Below, piece by piece: positions 21,474 through 32,757 of a stretch of 64,000 bases of DNA; positions within the stretch are counted from its first letter, which is position 1, and each line of letters opens with the position of its first letter. The stretch covers positions 496,001-560,000 of the forward strand of contig NW_025407843.1 in assembly GCF_003324165.1 (NCBI RefSeq), in the 5' to 3' direction. The DNA comes from Naegleria lovaniensis. Taxonomy: Eukaryota; Heterolobosea; Eutetramitea; Acrasida; Naegleriidae. The position numbers and the translations under genes are program-made. The notes below the pieces were generated by a model. It did not search any database and was not told the origin of the DNA. It worked only from the letters and a program-made list of their open reading frames with translations.

Positions 21474-22122
21474 TTACTTCTTTTCAGTCAAGTGACTTCC
21501 AAATCTGTTGGTAATTTCACCCTTTTTGATGGCTTTTGGCACTGGCTCTCCCTTGTTTTCAGCCGAGTTCTTTTTCATGGCATAGTCAGCAGAGTCAAAC
21601 TTTTTACGATCCTTTTTGATTAAATACGAATGTTTTGTGTTCTAAAGTGTCAATCAAATCAGAGGAATTTGATGTTATCCGTGATGATGATAATTGTGTT
21701 ATTGTGAAACCCAAAGGAAAATTCCAAAGGAGTCATAAATTGTTTGCCATGATGATCGTGTTGTTTTGTAATTCAAATGGCACAGCATGAAATGTGATAA
21801 TCATCGTATCATCATTTTAAAACAACCATGTTTTTGTGCACATCATGATAAATGAGAGGGTTGTGTAGTAGTGGAATGAACCAAGTGTGGAGAGATATCA
21901 AGAGCCAATATGATGATGATAATAAACATTTTAACAACAACAAGAAAGTCTCTCGGGGATACTCACCTTTACACCTGTACCGTGCGTTTCTTTCAGTTTA
22001 GCCTCTTGCATCTTTTCTATTTCTCTCTTTTGTTCTTCAGTTAATTCTTCTTCCTCCTCTTCCTCTTCCTCTTCTTCATTCATAACATTTTCAACTGGTT
22101 CAGTGTCTTCTTGTTTACTCAT
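21474..22122 (-). CDS. Endosulfine/ARPP19/Igo-like PP2A inhibitor
   Basis: Endosulfine proteins, once phosphorylated by Greatwall/Rim15 kinase in an FDSGDY motif, inhibit PP2A-B55. Exon 1 (21967-22122) gives MSKQEDTEPVENVMN, a run of Glu, and LTEEQKREIEKMQEAKLKE. Exon 2 (21474-21641) gives YLIKKDRKKFDSADYAMKK and a basic tail ending HLTEKK. The KKFDSADYAM core aligns with the family motif, with Ala replacing Gly; the phospho-Ser and flanking Asp residues remain. Splice sites are a GTGAGT donor and TTTAG acceptor in phase 0, with a 325-nt intron. The product is about 107 aa, similar to animal and yeast members. The segment usually preceding the motif (KLPxxxxLLxK) is weak, so the call is moderately firm. 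Confidence 0.65.
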
Positions 22123-22702
22123 TTTGTTGTGGGTTAATGATGATCGTGAGGCTTTCGGTGATGATAGTGTTGCTTTGGAGCAATCTTTTCAAAAATCTTT
22201 AAAGGCTTGTGAAGGAAATTTTTTTGATTTCAAATAACGTTTAAAAGCCGTTTGGGTCATGATGATGAGGACACGACATGCTAGACCCCCGAATTAGCAG
22301 GAGTGATATTTATGTCTTCCATAAGTTCATTGGAATGCCAACTCGGAGTGTTTCAGCAACAACGATGCATAAAGTTGTTGAGTTTGTATTCGTTCCTTGT
22401 TCCAATCAAATTCAAAAATCGAGCTGAAACCTCAACCAACAGTTTGAAAGTGCTTGTTGAGATTAAGGAGAAAAACTTGTGGCTCGAATTAAGATTCTCT
22501 CTTCATATTTGCCAGTCAGTGGCTGTTTGAAGACTTTGAACAACAGTCAGAAAACAAGGCTGTTTCAACTAAAAGAGACTTCTCTCCTGCTCCTTCATGG
22601 CTGGTAATTCGCATAATGATTCACAAAATAAAGAACACTGTTAATGAAATAATTTAAATTATTATGAATTTTAAACATTCATGTGAAGCAATGCTTTGAA
22701 AA
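22123..22702. other. Intergenic region between endosulfine-like gene and APRT
   Basis: About 580 bases. A plus-strand open frame at 22303-22530 has no recognisable content. AATAAA on the minus strand downstream of APRT is plausible as a polyadenylation signal. Nothing else is supported. Confidence 0.45.
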
Positions 22703-23272
22703 TTAATCTCCTTCGAATTCAACCATGTGATAAAGTGGATAACCAGCAAGCTTGGATCGACCTCCAAGGTCTGGCAATTCCACAATACACGACAGCTCAA
22801 CAATAGTTCCTCCGAGTCTTTCAACAAGTTTGGCAGCTGCCAACAAGGTACCACCAGTTGCCAACAAGTCATCAATGATAATCACACGTTGGCCTGGTTT
22901 AATAGAATCAGTATGCATCTCAATAGTTGTTGCAGATCTGTATTCCATTTGGTAGGACTCCTTGATGGTCTCTACACCATTACCAACAGGCATCTTTCCT
23001 TCCTTTCTCACCATCACAAATCCAGCACCAATACGATAGGCTAACAAAGCTCCGAGAATAAATCCACGAGCTTCAATACCAACGACCAAATCAATTTTGG
23101 CATCCTTGTATTGTTCATAAAATAAATCAGCAACAAGAGCTAAACCTTCCTTGTCGGCCAACAAGGTACTAATATCTCTAAATTGAATACCTTTGGCTGG
23201 GTAGTCTGGGATGGTTCGGATGAGAGATTTAATTTTCTCTCTGCGAGGGTCTTTGTTGTGTGAAGAACTCAT
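22703..23272 (-). CDS. APRT: Adenine phosphoribosyltransferase
   Basis: APRT converts adenine and PRPP to AMP in purine salvage. The 189-aa protein shows the type I phosphoribosyltransferase PRPP loop VIIIDDLLATGGTLLAA, the upstream FRDIS and GIEARGFILG motifs, and VRKEGKMP, all in APRT order. I start at the ATG at 23272 (MSSSHNKDPRRE), the first ATG preceding conserved sequence. An open frame extends further upstream to 23326 without a better start. It is a single exon with normal length for the family. Confidence 0.95.
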   Translation of the reverse strand: MSSSHNKDPRREKIKSLIRTIPDYPAKGIQFRDISTLLADKEGLALVADLFYEQYKDAKIDLVVGIEARGFILGALLAYRIGAGFVMVRKEGKMPVGNGVETIKESYQMEYRSATTIEMHTDSIKPGQRVIIIDDLLATGGTLLAAAKLVERLGGTIVELSCIVELPDLGGRSKLAGYPLYHMVEFEGD

Positions 23273-23419
23273 TTTTTTTCGGGATGAGCGTTTTTGAAAA
23301 CCCATGACCTGGCAGGCGAACAACAAGATGAATTGGATTCTTGTTTCGTTATTATTGTTAAGTTAAAATTTTAAACAACAAAGGAATGCTGACTGTTGTG
23401 GGACACAAGCAAGTAACTG

Positions 23420-25776
23420 TTATTCAATATCATCTTCTAAGACCTTCATCTTTTTCTTATCTCTCAAAGTAATAATAAAATAAATAAGGCCATTCATGAC
23501 AGTAATGGCCACAATCAATGTTCCAACCAGTAATCCCACCATCAAATACAAGCTCACAGTGGCATTTCTTCCATTGTCTGCATAATACGAATCTTCATAT
23601 AAATTATATACTCCATACATGCGTTGATTGTAATAGAGAGATCCTGTAAAATTAAATTCAACTTGATCCAAACATGTTCGATTCAATGTAAATGGATTGG
23701 GCTCTTCCATGGTAATGAAATTCACTAATAATTGAAGGCCTACAGGTATTAAGGAATTTCGACTGGTAGGGCCAACCACGACACCATGTGGTGAAAATGG
23801 AACAATGACCAAATCATACAGACCATTATCGTCAGAATTGGAATTCTCATTTTGAATGGATGCATTTTGTGAAAGAGCTGACCATAAGGGTGTTTGAGGA
23901 TCCAAATTTCCATTCATCATGAGGAGTGGAATCTTGTTAGGTAGAGAAAAGGACTTTTCGAAATAATCAGAGTCTAATTGATAAGTAGGCCATTCTGTGA
24001 TTCGAAATAGAGAGGCCATGCGAATCACCTCTCCACCAAATGTGGTGTTAGTACTGTTATATTCTGAAAGCATTTGTTGAATACTGAAATTTGGATTCCA
24101 CAACTCAGAGTAAGTTATATGAGCTTGCAATACTGGAGATTGTAATGGGACTAATTGAGGAGAAGGAGCTGGTGCGTTCATTACTACATCGTTCACATGA
24201 AGCAGAAAAGGGATGTCTAAAAATTCGTCACATCGATCCAATCGATAGATGATAGCAGGAATCAACACTCTTCCATATAAATCTGCTAATAAAATTTGAA
24301 AAAGTGTTTTCAATTGCAATTCTGAGAGAGAATCTCGTACAGGACGACATGAACTACCTGTTTCTTGATGATACACATTATTCAATACTCGTCTCACATA
24401 TAACGTCATGTCATTGTCATGTTCGATTAACTGCTTTTCAAACCTTTCTCGGCAATCATTCGCCACATCTTCATAAGCTTTTGGGTGTGCGAACATTGAT
24501 GTATCGGACTGTGGTGAAATTTGTTGAGCGAGGGCCATTGCTGTCAAATTTCGAGCACAGAGTTGAAATAATGCATTGCCTACACCATTGAAATTTTCAT
24601 CCCAAGAGTTTAACACCAATCGCCCAGATTTGATATTTTCAGAAGGTCCAGGTTGATCATTCATTGGAGCTGGTTTTCCAATCACATTCACAATTCCATC
24701 CATAATCAATCCAGAAATTAAATTTTGTGCAATATCCTTTTGATTCAATTCGAGATATCGAATAATTCGAGAAATCCATACCGTTCCATAGCTAGCTCCA
24801 TATATGAATGTTTTTTGATTTTGTGGGAGATTAATGGCCTCGATTAATTTCACAACATCGATAGCAGCAGCCTTTGAAGAAAAGTGTTGCGCCCTATCGT
24901 CGTTCCATTCAGCAACAAATGCTTGAGCACATCCTGGTTTAGTCCATTCTTTCTGAGAAATTGTAATTCCTTCGTCGCTTCCCAAAGTCTCTGCCTGAGT
25001 TAAGGTACAAGTGACACGAGTACTGCGGCCAGCTCCTCGATGATCAGTAGTGTATATGTCGAATGTATCTCCCAATAATTTAGACAAGAGATCCATGATC
25101 AAGTCGAAAATATTGCTGGCGAGACCAGGACCACCAGATAGCAACCACAGAGCTCGAGGAGCATTTTGTGTTTTGGAACCTCGTATTCTCTTGACGAACA
25201 GTTTAACATGTGCATTGCTAGTGTTGGAGGAGTGGTCGAGAGGAACCTCAAATTGTGAACATTCGGCTTTGGTGAGGTAGGTTTGATTTTTTTGAGAGTC
25301 TTTTCCGCATTAGTATGAAATTCCAAATTTGAAATTATTGGTCGACCATCATCGTTCAATGAATACGTAATGTGAGGAGCAAAAAACGAGATATCAAAGC
25401 CGTCCATAATAGTGTTCACATGTGTCATTTCAATAAATATTAATAATTGATATATTTCGAGTTCAATAATTTCATTGATTGAAACCAAATTTTTAGAATA
25501 TTTCGGAACATGTTTGTGAATAATATTGTTCAATTAACGCTGAAACCACATACTCAGGTCATTAATAGCATCCACAATTGGAAAATACATCACTTGTTCC
25601 TTTGAGAGTGATGACCTCGGAACGAATTGCGTATTTTCTGGAATTTGAAAATCATAATAATGATCACAAGAACTCCACTGCAATGGTTGTTGCCCGCTCA
25701 CTACTTCAACGACAAAAGCAAAGCAAAGAATGGCAACAAAAATTGCCAATCGTTTCCCTATCCTCAATGACCACAT
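23420..25776 (-). CDS. Membrane-anchored alpha/beta hydrolase, peptidase S33-like
   Basis: Exon 1 (25554-25776) encodes a signal peptide (KRLAIFVAILCFAFVVEVVSG). An intron of 254 nt (25300-25553) separates it from exon 2 (23420-25299). Splicing gives AINDLNSQKNQTYLTKAEC and then QFEVPLDH, as in tripeptidyl-aminopeptidase/proline-iminopeptidase relatives. The catalytic elements visible are LSGGPG (oxyanion region), DHRGAGRS, GASYG (nucleophile Ser near residue 240), NGNLDPQTP (Asp) and SPHGV (His). A C-terminal helix (YLMVGLLVGTLIVAITVMNGLIYFII) with a charged cytosolic tail anchors it in the membrane. The total is about 700 aa. It is probably an extracellular or lysosomal exopeptidase; substrate unknown. 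Confidence 0.82.
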
Positions 25777-25859
25777 TTTTTGAGTTAAATTTTATGAAGC
25801 CACAACATTTTGAAGAATGAATAACGGCATGTATTTTCTAGATTATATTATGTATTTAT

Positions 25860-26153
25860 TCACTTTTTCATCTTTCTTGATTTTGTAATTTTCGAGGGCG
25901 ACAATGAAGTAGCTCTCTTTTCCAAAGTATTTTTCGATGATCGTTTCACTGAGACTTGCATTCCAGTTAAATTGGAAACGTGATAATCCACATTATTTCT
26001 TCTTCGGGTTCCACTCACAACATTGCCTGGATCAATATCAAAATTTGGTAATCGTTTGGTAATATCAATAGGTTTGGATCGGACCCATTCAGTCTTTGTT
26101 GGAATTTTATCAGTGGATGATGAGGAATCGTTTGGTGATGTTCTTGAGACCAT
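25860..26153 (-). CDS. Small basic protein with CHZ-like motif (H2A.Z chaperone-like), copy 1
   Basis: The protein contains DIDPGNVVSGTRRRNNVDYH, which resembles the CHZ motif of H2A.Z/H2B chaperones (consensus close to ID.sNII.ggRRTRGk.iDY). The rest is Ser/Lys-rich, ending KSRKMKK. I prefer the ATG at 26153 (MVSRTSPNDSSS), matching the MVCTRSN start of the neighbouring paralogue; the frame also has an ATG at 26225. From 26153 it is 97 aa. The link to CHZ is by eye, over about 18 residues, so the function is a hypothesis. Confidence 0.5.
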   Translation of the reverse strand: MVSRTSPNDSSSSTDKIPTKTEWVRSKPIDITKRLPNFDIDPGNVVSGTRRRNNVDYHVSNLTGMQVSVKRSSKNTLEKRATSLSPSKITKSRKMKK

Positions 26154-26359
26154 TGTTATTGTCGTTATTATTAGTAATTTGTTTGTTGTTTTAAATTGAA
26201 TTACGAGATGTGCCGGCTTGGGCATTTATTGAGCTTGATGTCATCCATTTTTTGCTGGAATCACCTTTGTGATGGAAATTCACAAAATACTGGAAACAAA
26301 TTCAAAAATAAATTCATGATGAAAATGTGAGAATTTGAAAATCAACAACAAAACAAATA

Positions 26360-26611
26360 TTGAAAACATCTGAACAATCAAACAACACAACAACAATGGT
26401 CTGCACAAGAAGCAATAAGGGATATTCCAATTACTCTTCTGAAATTTCAATGGACAATATCATCGGAGGAACAAGACAACGAAAACAATTCAATTATAAA
26501 GTCATGAATCAATATGGAGATGATCATGATGAATCAGAAGTGATTAATTATTTCTCTTCTCGACCCTCTCACAATACTTGGGAAATGAGAAATAAGACTT
26601 TCAGAAAGTAA
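26360..26611 (+). CDS. Small protein with CHZ-like motif, copy 2
   Basis: The motif NIIGGTRQRKQFNYKV aligns with NVVSGTRRRNNVDYHV of the divergent neighbour, and both start MV[SC].(R/T) then a Ser/Asn-rich linker. The frame opens with an ATG at 26360; an internal ATG at 26396 (MVCTRSNKG) gives 71 aa and matches copy 1. The tail (FSSRPSHNTWEMRNKTFRK) is unrelated. Head-to-head placement with copy 1 across roughly 200-240 bases suggests an inverted duplication with a shared promoter. Confidence 0.45.
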   Translation: MKTSEQSNNTTTMVCTRSNKGYSNYSSEISMDNIIGGTRQRKQFNYKVMNQYGDDHDESEVINYFSSRPSHNTWEMRNKTFRK

Positions 26612-27059
26612 TTGTTCATTATTCAAACCTAATACCTAGGCGGACGAGATCTAATGTCTTTTCTTTGATCGTTCAAGTTCTGACGAATGCTGCACACTCA
26701 ATTCACATCAATATCTATCAAATTAATTTTGCTGAACCACATTTAAATGGCTAAAAGTGTTCATGCCATCCCGACAATAAATACAACACGCCTCTTCTTC
26801 ACTTGTTTCTTCAACCAATTCTTCTGTTAAAGAACACAACAAAGGCTTCTGCTTTTGTCACTCACAGTTCATACAGTCAAAGACTGTAGCGGGAGTGTCG
26901 CCATATTCCTGGCAGGCTTCCCGTCCATATTAATTAAGAGAAATACTAATGCATTTTGGGTTGCCCCGTAAGAACTAGCTTGTGATTGGATCTTTGTATT
27001 TGAAACTTTCATGCTTGTTAAAATTTAATCGTCCTAATAAAATTTTTATTATTTAAAAA
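26612..27059. other. Intergenic region upstream of TRS120
   Basis: About 450 bases. The segment around 26880-26960 is locally richer in G+C (gcgggagtgtcgcc...), but I could not fold it into a tRNA or other known RNA by eye. Nothing is called. Confidence 0.4.
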
Positions 27060-30000
27060 ATGTCCTCGATTGATGTGGTGGGTTGCCAGCTAGGAATTGC
27101 AACCAATGCGTTGATACGAATTGCTATTTTTCCTATTGGTAAAATCAATGCCAGCACGTTTAAAAAGTTTGTGTCCATGATACAGGCATGTGATTCAAAA
27201 CCGATAAAGAGTCTGACTCGATTCCGAGATGATAATTTAAAGAGTCCGTTCCAAAAACAAGATTGGGCTAGATCGGTGCTCAAATTTCAGTTTGTAGAGG
27301 AAACTAGTATCAATACTGGATATTCTGATTTTCATCAATATCGGAACGTTCATGGAGTCATCGGTATCATGAGTTGCTTGAGTGAAGAATCAGTGGCAAG
27401 CGGTTTTACAAAATACAAAAAACAAAAGTTACAAGTATACGGAAAGAATATTGTTGGAAGATGTTTTGCAGTTGAACAAGATCCAGAAACAACAGCACCC
27501 GAGGACGAAGAATTGGTTGTTATTCCAAATCAAGATGAAAGTCATGTAGGATTTCACATTGATTATCTCTTTTCTGATCTTGCACGACAAGTTTTGATTA
27601 GATTTGAGAAAATTGTTTCAAATCCAGCAGCGTACTTTAATGAATTGTCAACTTCGTTTCTCATGTCTTCTCCCACAGGCATGTTCCCATCATCATCAGC
27701 TCTCAATACTAAAAAGATGACTCCTTCGAAATCAAGAAATGATTTGGCAACTTTTCCACAACCTTCCTCTACTCAGCCTACCGTTCCTCCAAGTAGTACA
27801 ACCCCACAGAGCGACGAAAAGAACTTACAAAACATGAAACTTTTTGCCGACTGTGCATTGCTGATATCTGACTATGAAGATGCATTGTCAACCTATACTG
27901 AAATATCCAACATTTGCAAGCAACAACTGGCAAACTCTTATGGAGCTGCTGGGTCGATGAATTATGCGTTATATCTAGCGGGTAGCTCTGAAGGTATTGC
28001 CACTGTAACATTTGTAAAAAATAAGGTAGCAATTAAGGAAGTTGACAGCACCATTATTCAACAAATCTATGACTTGATGCATGAAGCACTTGATTTCTAC
28101 GACAAATCAAAGAAAAAGGATCTTCTCGTAGAGTGCTACATCAAAACTGCTGTATTCATTTCAACCTACTGTGACAAAAAGAAGAGAAAAGAGGCTTTAG
28201 ATTGCCTTTCCAAAGCTGTCCAAACAGCTGTCACGCTCACAACTCAAGAAAGGGTAAGTATTGGTTCTCATTGGGTTATGATCAATGTTTTTGTAACCAT
28301 CACATGTAACTAGATTGTGGTCTCTGGATTTGCTGCAAAAATTTGCAAGCAAATGAAATCCAAGAGAAAATTTGGATTTTTCCTTCGCCATGTAGCTCAA
28401 TTACATCACGATTTGTGTAATCAAGGGGTGTCTATACGATTGGGGGCTCAGTTTTTAGACGCATATAATCTACCTTTGGAGTTGACCCCAAATATCGGTA
28501 AGTTTATTGCAAACAACAATGATTCATGTTTTAAATTCTAACAACAACAATTGTATGAACAATTATACAGAATGGAAAGTAAAAAAGAACTACAAACTGA
28601 AAGGTTGGAACACTATTCAAATGGATATTATTAAAAGCATGATAGATTTTGCACAGTCTATGAGCCCTCCTGACTACTCGACTGAAATTCAATACCGGCT
28701 CTACCTTCTTTCAGAGTATTATCCAATAATGCCCAAATTACTTCAGGAGGAACATTTGAAACGTGTGTTGGCTATTTCACACCAAATTCCAAAGAATATT
28801 AATGTACTATTGAAACCATTACCTATTATCAAAATGGTAGCCCCCATGAAATTATCTTCACATTTAGAACCAAAAGTATTAGAGGTCAAGCAAAACAGAC
28901 CTCAATTATTTATTTATTCTCCTTTCGATAAGAAAGATGAGACTAGAGTACAGTTGAATTGGGTCAAGAATGAGACAGCACAAATTCTTGTAGAGTTTAT
29001 GAATCCTTTCAGGTTTGATTTACGGTTGAAAAACGTATTGGTCCGATTTAAACCAGAAATTGAACCTATTGGAGGTTTAGATAATTCAGAACCAATATGT
29101 GACGTGTTTGTTCACTCATGTCTTGTCTTGAGCGGTATGACTCACAAAGTAGTAATTGCCACCAAACCAAGGCACGTTGGAAGAATACTTTTGGACGCTG
29201 TAGGAATAGAATTCGAAGATGGAAGATTTAAATCTCCAATCTATATACCAGTTACGTTGCAACATCTTGTCAATGAGAAGAAAGAAAAGAGATCTTATGA
29301 AATCGATGTGATTGAGACAGTTCCATTATTGAATGTCACTCTTTCGACACCACAATTATCTCTTGTAGAGGGTGAAACAACGACACTCTTTGCCAAGTTA
29401 CACAATACCGGAAATTGTGAAATTACGTTCCTTGAAATTACATTCATTAATCAAACCTCTAATTCTGTTTCTATTAAGGATGAAATAGTGAAGAAATATT
29501 TACCTCTACTTCCTGATGGAGATGTTGTAACAATACCAATCGAGGTTGTTGGATATTGGAAAGGATCCAGTGATATTGGTATTATCAACATCCATATTAA
29601 ATATGGAATTGAAAGCGATCAATATGAGAAGGCGTACTACAGAGAAATTGATCTATCTATCAAAACAACTGTATTACGAGCTCTAGTCGTTGAGGATTGC
29701 ATCACTGTGAATGAAACCTTCAACAAGAAAATTGTTGCCAAAATTCATAATTATTCCAACTCCTCATTCATGCTTCTCTCAAGTTTGACACAATATTTGA
29801 AGGACGAACAATTTGATACTGGAATTCCTTTTGGAGCCCAATCTACCAAGATGATTCTAGTAGATCCCTCCATCTTGCACAATATTAATTTTGAACAGCT
29901 CAATATTCCATACACTGCTGACATTAATCAGTACAAAGGAATTATTGCTCAAGCGATGAGATGGAAATCTGTAAGTAAGAGAAATTGATTTTTCGTGTGA

Positions 30001-30641
30001 ATGAGTTTCACACTGACCTTTATGATACATTAATGATCACAACACATTATCGTGAATAGTACGTGAATACACAAGGTGTGGTTGGATGTAAGGAAAATGA
30101 TGAAGTCAAACAATCTTCAAAAGACAAAACTCAAATGAGAAAGCAAACCACTGAAACATCTATACCGTCAACCATGAACGATCTTATCAACGTGAAACAG
30201 GAATTGACAGCAATTGTAAATAATCAACATACTATTTCTCACAAGGAGCTTGCCATCGATCAACAACCTGTGCAAGCAGCAATTGCGGAAGAAATTGAAT
30301 TTACTGTCTCCATTTCTTTGAGTTCTACAAATCCAAATCAAGAGGCCTTTAACAAGATTGCAAGTTTGATATTTAACATTTATCAAGATGCTGAAAATGG
30401 TTCAAGAATTGTTGCTACCAATAGACAGTATTGTTATTCTGGAAACTTGAATTCTTGTATCGAATTGGTTCACTCGAACGTGGTTAGGGTCACTTTGAAA
30501 GTTTTCTTTTTGGAAAGAGGTACCTTCAAGGTGTCAGTGGCATGTTGTGACGAGCAAACTGAAGAGGTGGTGCTCTTGACTTCCCCTCTGGATGTAATTA
30601 TTGAAGTTGGAAATGGACTTATTGAACGAGATGTGGATTAA
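27060..30641 (+). CDS. TRAPPC9: TRAPP II complex subunit TRS120/TRAPPC9
   Basis: TRS120/TRAPPC9 is a TRAPP II subunit acting in late Golgi and endosomal trafficking through Rab11/Ypt31 activation. Four exons (27060-28253, 28314-28497, 28571-29970, 30060-30641) joined by 60-, 73- and 89-nt introns give about 1119 aa. The N-terminus (IRIAIFPIGKINASTFKKFVSMI) matches the family's signature strand-turn. It is followed by VLKFQFVE, GVIGIMSC, a Ser/Pro linker, TPR-like helices (ADCALLISDYEDALSTYTEI) and C-terminal Ig-like beta domains (LVEGETTTLFAKLHNTGN). All splice phases keep the frame open. Length is close to animal and fungal members (about 1100-1300 aa). Confidence 0.82.
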
Positions 30642-30855
30642 AAGTAAAATATATTGCATAAAAATCTAAAGTAGTTTGAAAGAAGATCAAAACTATTTAT
30701 GAATTTTGTAAATCTCCTCAGTCAAGAAGCTCCAACAACATTGTCACAAACAACTGACTTTCAACTCAACGCATTGATCAGAAGCATTCGATTGCCACGT
30801 GCAGTTGGAGCTCCTTCCTGAGAAAGATCACAAAGTTAATGATAGTTGCCGTCTC

Positions 30856-32757
30856 TCAATGGGTTGGATTGTTTACGCCATTCGTAACCTTATTTCCCTT
30901 TGCACTATATGCTCGAGGATCAAAATTAAATACTTGTTGGGATAGCTGTAGGTCAGTAATGAGATCTGGATGTGTTTGTTGAATCTCCATCAAATACTTG
31001 TCCGAAACATTATTTCCATTAATGTACAACTTTTTGAGATTTCGAAGAGGAGCTTTCTTGAGACATGGACACTGAGGATTGTGGATGCTATTGCTACAAA
31101 TATTCAACTCTTTAAGACTTGGGAAGGTGTTTCGTGACAAGAAACAAGTTCCCTTAACTCCAATAGCATTGTAATGCAAATCAAGAATTTGAAGATCTGG
31201 AAAAGTGCTCTCTGATAAATACTTGCATCCAAGTTGTGAAATTCTATTCAAGCCCAATCGTAATACTTTCAGTTTGGAAAAGTTCTTATTCGAGAAGTAT
31301 TCACAACCTTCGTTGCAGATATTATTCTTGGTCAAGTTGAGTTCTGTTAAACTATTGCGAAGGGCAACGCTTTCAGAGAGAGCAGCGACTCCAGTTGCCC
31401 CCAGCGAAGCATCTGTTGCCTGAAGAGAGGTGAGTTGTTTCATGGTTCCTAAATGAACAACTCCTTCGTGAGTGATGGGATTGAATGAAATGTCGAGCCA
31501 TGTGATGCTATCGAGTCGTTTCAAGTGTTGACAACCTATTGCTGTAATTTCGTTGGATGATACATCTAATTTGGTTAATTTGGAAAGTTTTGGTTGACTT
31601 TCACCTGGGCTTATGTTGTAAAGTACGCTCAAATATTCACAACCCTTGTCACCAATGCCACAACCAGAAAGCTTCAATTCGTTCAACTCGGTCAATTCTG
31701 AAAGAAATTTACAGGCCAATCCATCAAGTAAGTTGTAAGATAAATCCAAGAATTTCAATTGTTTCCATCGCGAAATAAATTCACAACCCGTATGGGATAT
31801 GGAATTCATGGACATGTCAACATACTCAATGGATGGAATGTTTCCATTACATAGATATTCACACATGATGTCATCTACTCCATTACTTGGCATGCAAATT
31901 TCCTTCAAATGAGGTTTGGAAATAAGAGTCAATGCTTGAGCTTCTTCGTGCCCAATTTTACAACTTGCTTGTAATTCTAATTTTCGAAGATTGGGATGAC
32001 TCAAAAATATCGTTCTTGCAGCATTTCTTAATCTGGGGCATCGAATTTTTGAAACGTCATACTTGATCAATGTAATTTCTGTCAAATTGAGAAAATATGG
32101 ATTCAGTTTTTCCAAAAAACCTTGAAAATACTTTGGATTGAGCATGCATGCTGTCAATGATGTCGGCACGTGTTTGATCATGTCATTCCAATTTTTACAA
32201 ACAGTTCTCAATGCCCAAAGCTCTTCCCAAGACAGAAAAACAAAAATATGAAAAATCCAATTGTCTTCGGCAATTTCATATTGCACCAAGGTATTTTCCA
32301 ATTTCATCTTTTTTGATTGTTGTTCCATATATTCGTCATTGTCATGTTCAAATATTTCATAGTCTTTATCTGTTATGATCAATGAATAATCACATTGATC
32401 TAAATCACACGGATCAGCGAGGCCATACTTTTCATCCTCAAACTGATCATAATCTCTCTTTCGTTTATAACTTGATTCCGTGTCTTCAAAATAAGTGGGC
32501 CAATTTAAGGACGAAGCCGACATTGGCTCTGCATGATCATCGATCGAGGATTGAATCATCACCTCCATTTCCTGTCCTCCTACCATTGTTTGTGGTCGTG
32601 CCAATCCTATTGATTCCTCACACGTTCCGTCCGAAGCAGAAATAGTTGAGGCTGTTGTTGTTGCTGTTCGGACCAATAGTTGATGGGAAGTGCGGAGGAG
32701 GGTTTGAGAAAGCTTCTTCGGAGAGATATTAATAGATGGCAGAGAGTGATGATGCAT
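30856..32757 (-). CDS. F-box-like leucine-rich-repeat protein
   Basis: This is a 633-aa single-exon protein. An F-box-like segment (about 165-205, IFVFLSWEELWALRTVCKNWNDMI) precedes about 14 leucine-rich repeats of the RNase-inhibitor-like/cysteine-containing kind (LKFLDLSYNLL, LTELNLTKNNI, LKVLRLGLNRIS, LKELNICSNSIH). The N-terminus is a disordered S/T-rich region. Such proteins usually select substrates for SCF ubiquitin ligases; the substrate cannot be read from the sequence. Several repeats share a GCEYLS/GCKYLS motif, suggesting internal repeat expansion. Confidence 0.8.
   Translation of the reverse strand: MHHHSLPSINISPKKLSQTLLRTSHQLLVRTATTTASTISASDGTCEESIGLARPQTMVGGQEMEVMIQSSIDDHAEPMSASSLNWPTYFEDTESSYKRKRDYDQFEDEKYGLADPCDLDQCDYSLIITDKDYEIFEHDNDEYMEQQSKKMKLENTLVQYEIAEDNWIFHIFVFLSWEELWALRTVCKNWNDMIKHVPTSLTACMLNPKYFQGFLEKLNPYFLNLTEITLIKYDVSKIRCPRLRNAARTIFLSHPNLRKLELQASCKIGHEEAQALTLISKPHLKEICMPSNGVDDIMCEYLCNGNIPSIEYVDMSMNSISHTGCEFISRWKQLKFLDLSYNLLDGLACKFLSELTELNELKLSGCGIGDKGCEYLSVLYNISPGESQPKLSKLTKLDVSSNEITAIGCQHLKRLDSITWLDISFNPITHEGVVHLGTMKQLTSLQATDASLGATGVAALSESVALRNSLTELNLTKNNICNEGCEYFSNKNFSKLKVLRLGLNRISQLGCKYLSESTFPDLQILDLHYNAIGVKGTCFLSRNTFPSLKELNICSNSIHNPQCPCLKKAPLRNLKKLYINGNNVSDKYLMEIQQTHPDLITDLQLSQQVFNFDPRAYSAKGNKVTNGVNNPTH

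Noticed and set aside
26880-26960. G+C-richer segment that might be a structured RNA
   Set aside because: No tRNA cloverleaf or box motifs could be traced by eye.
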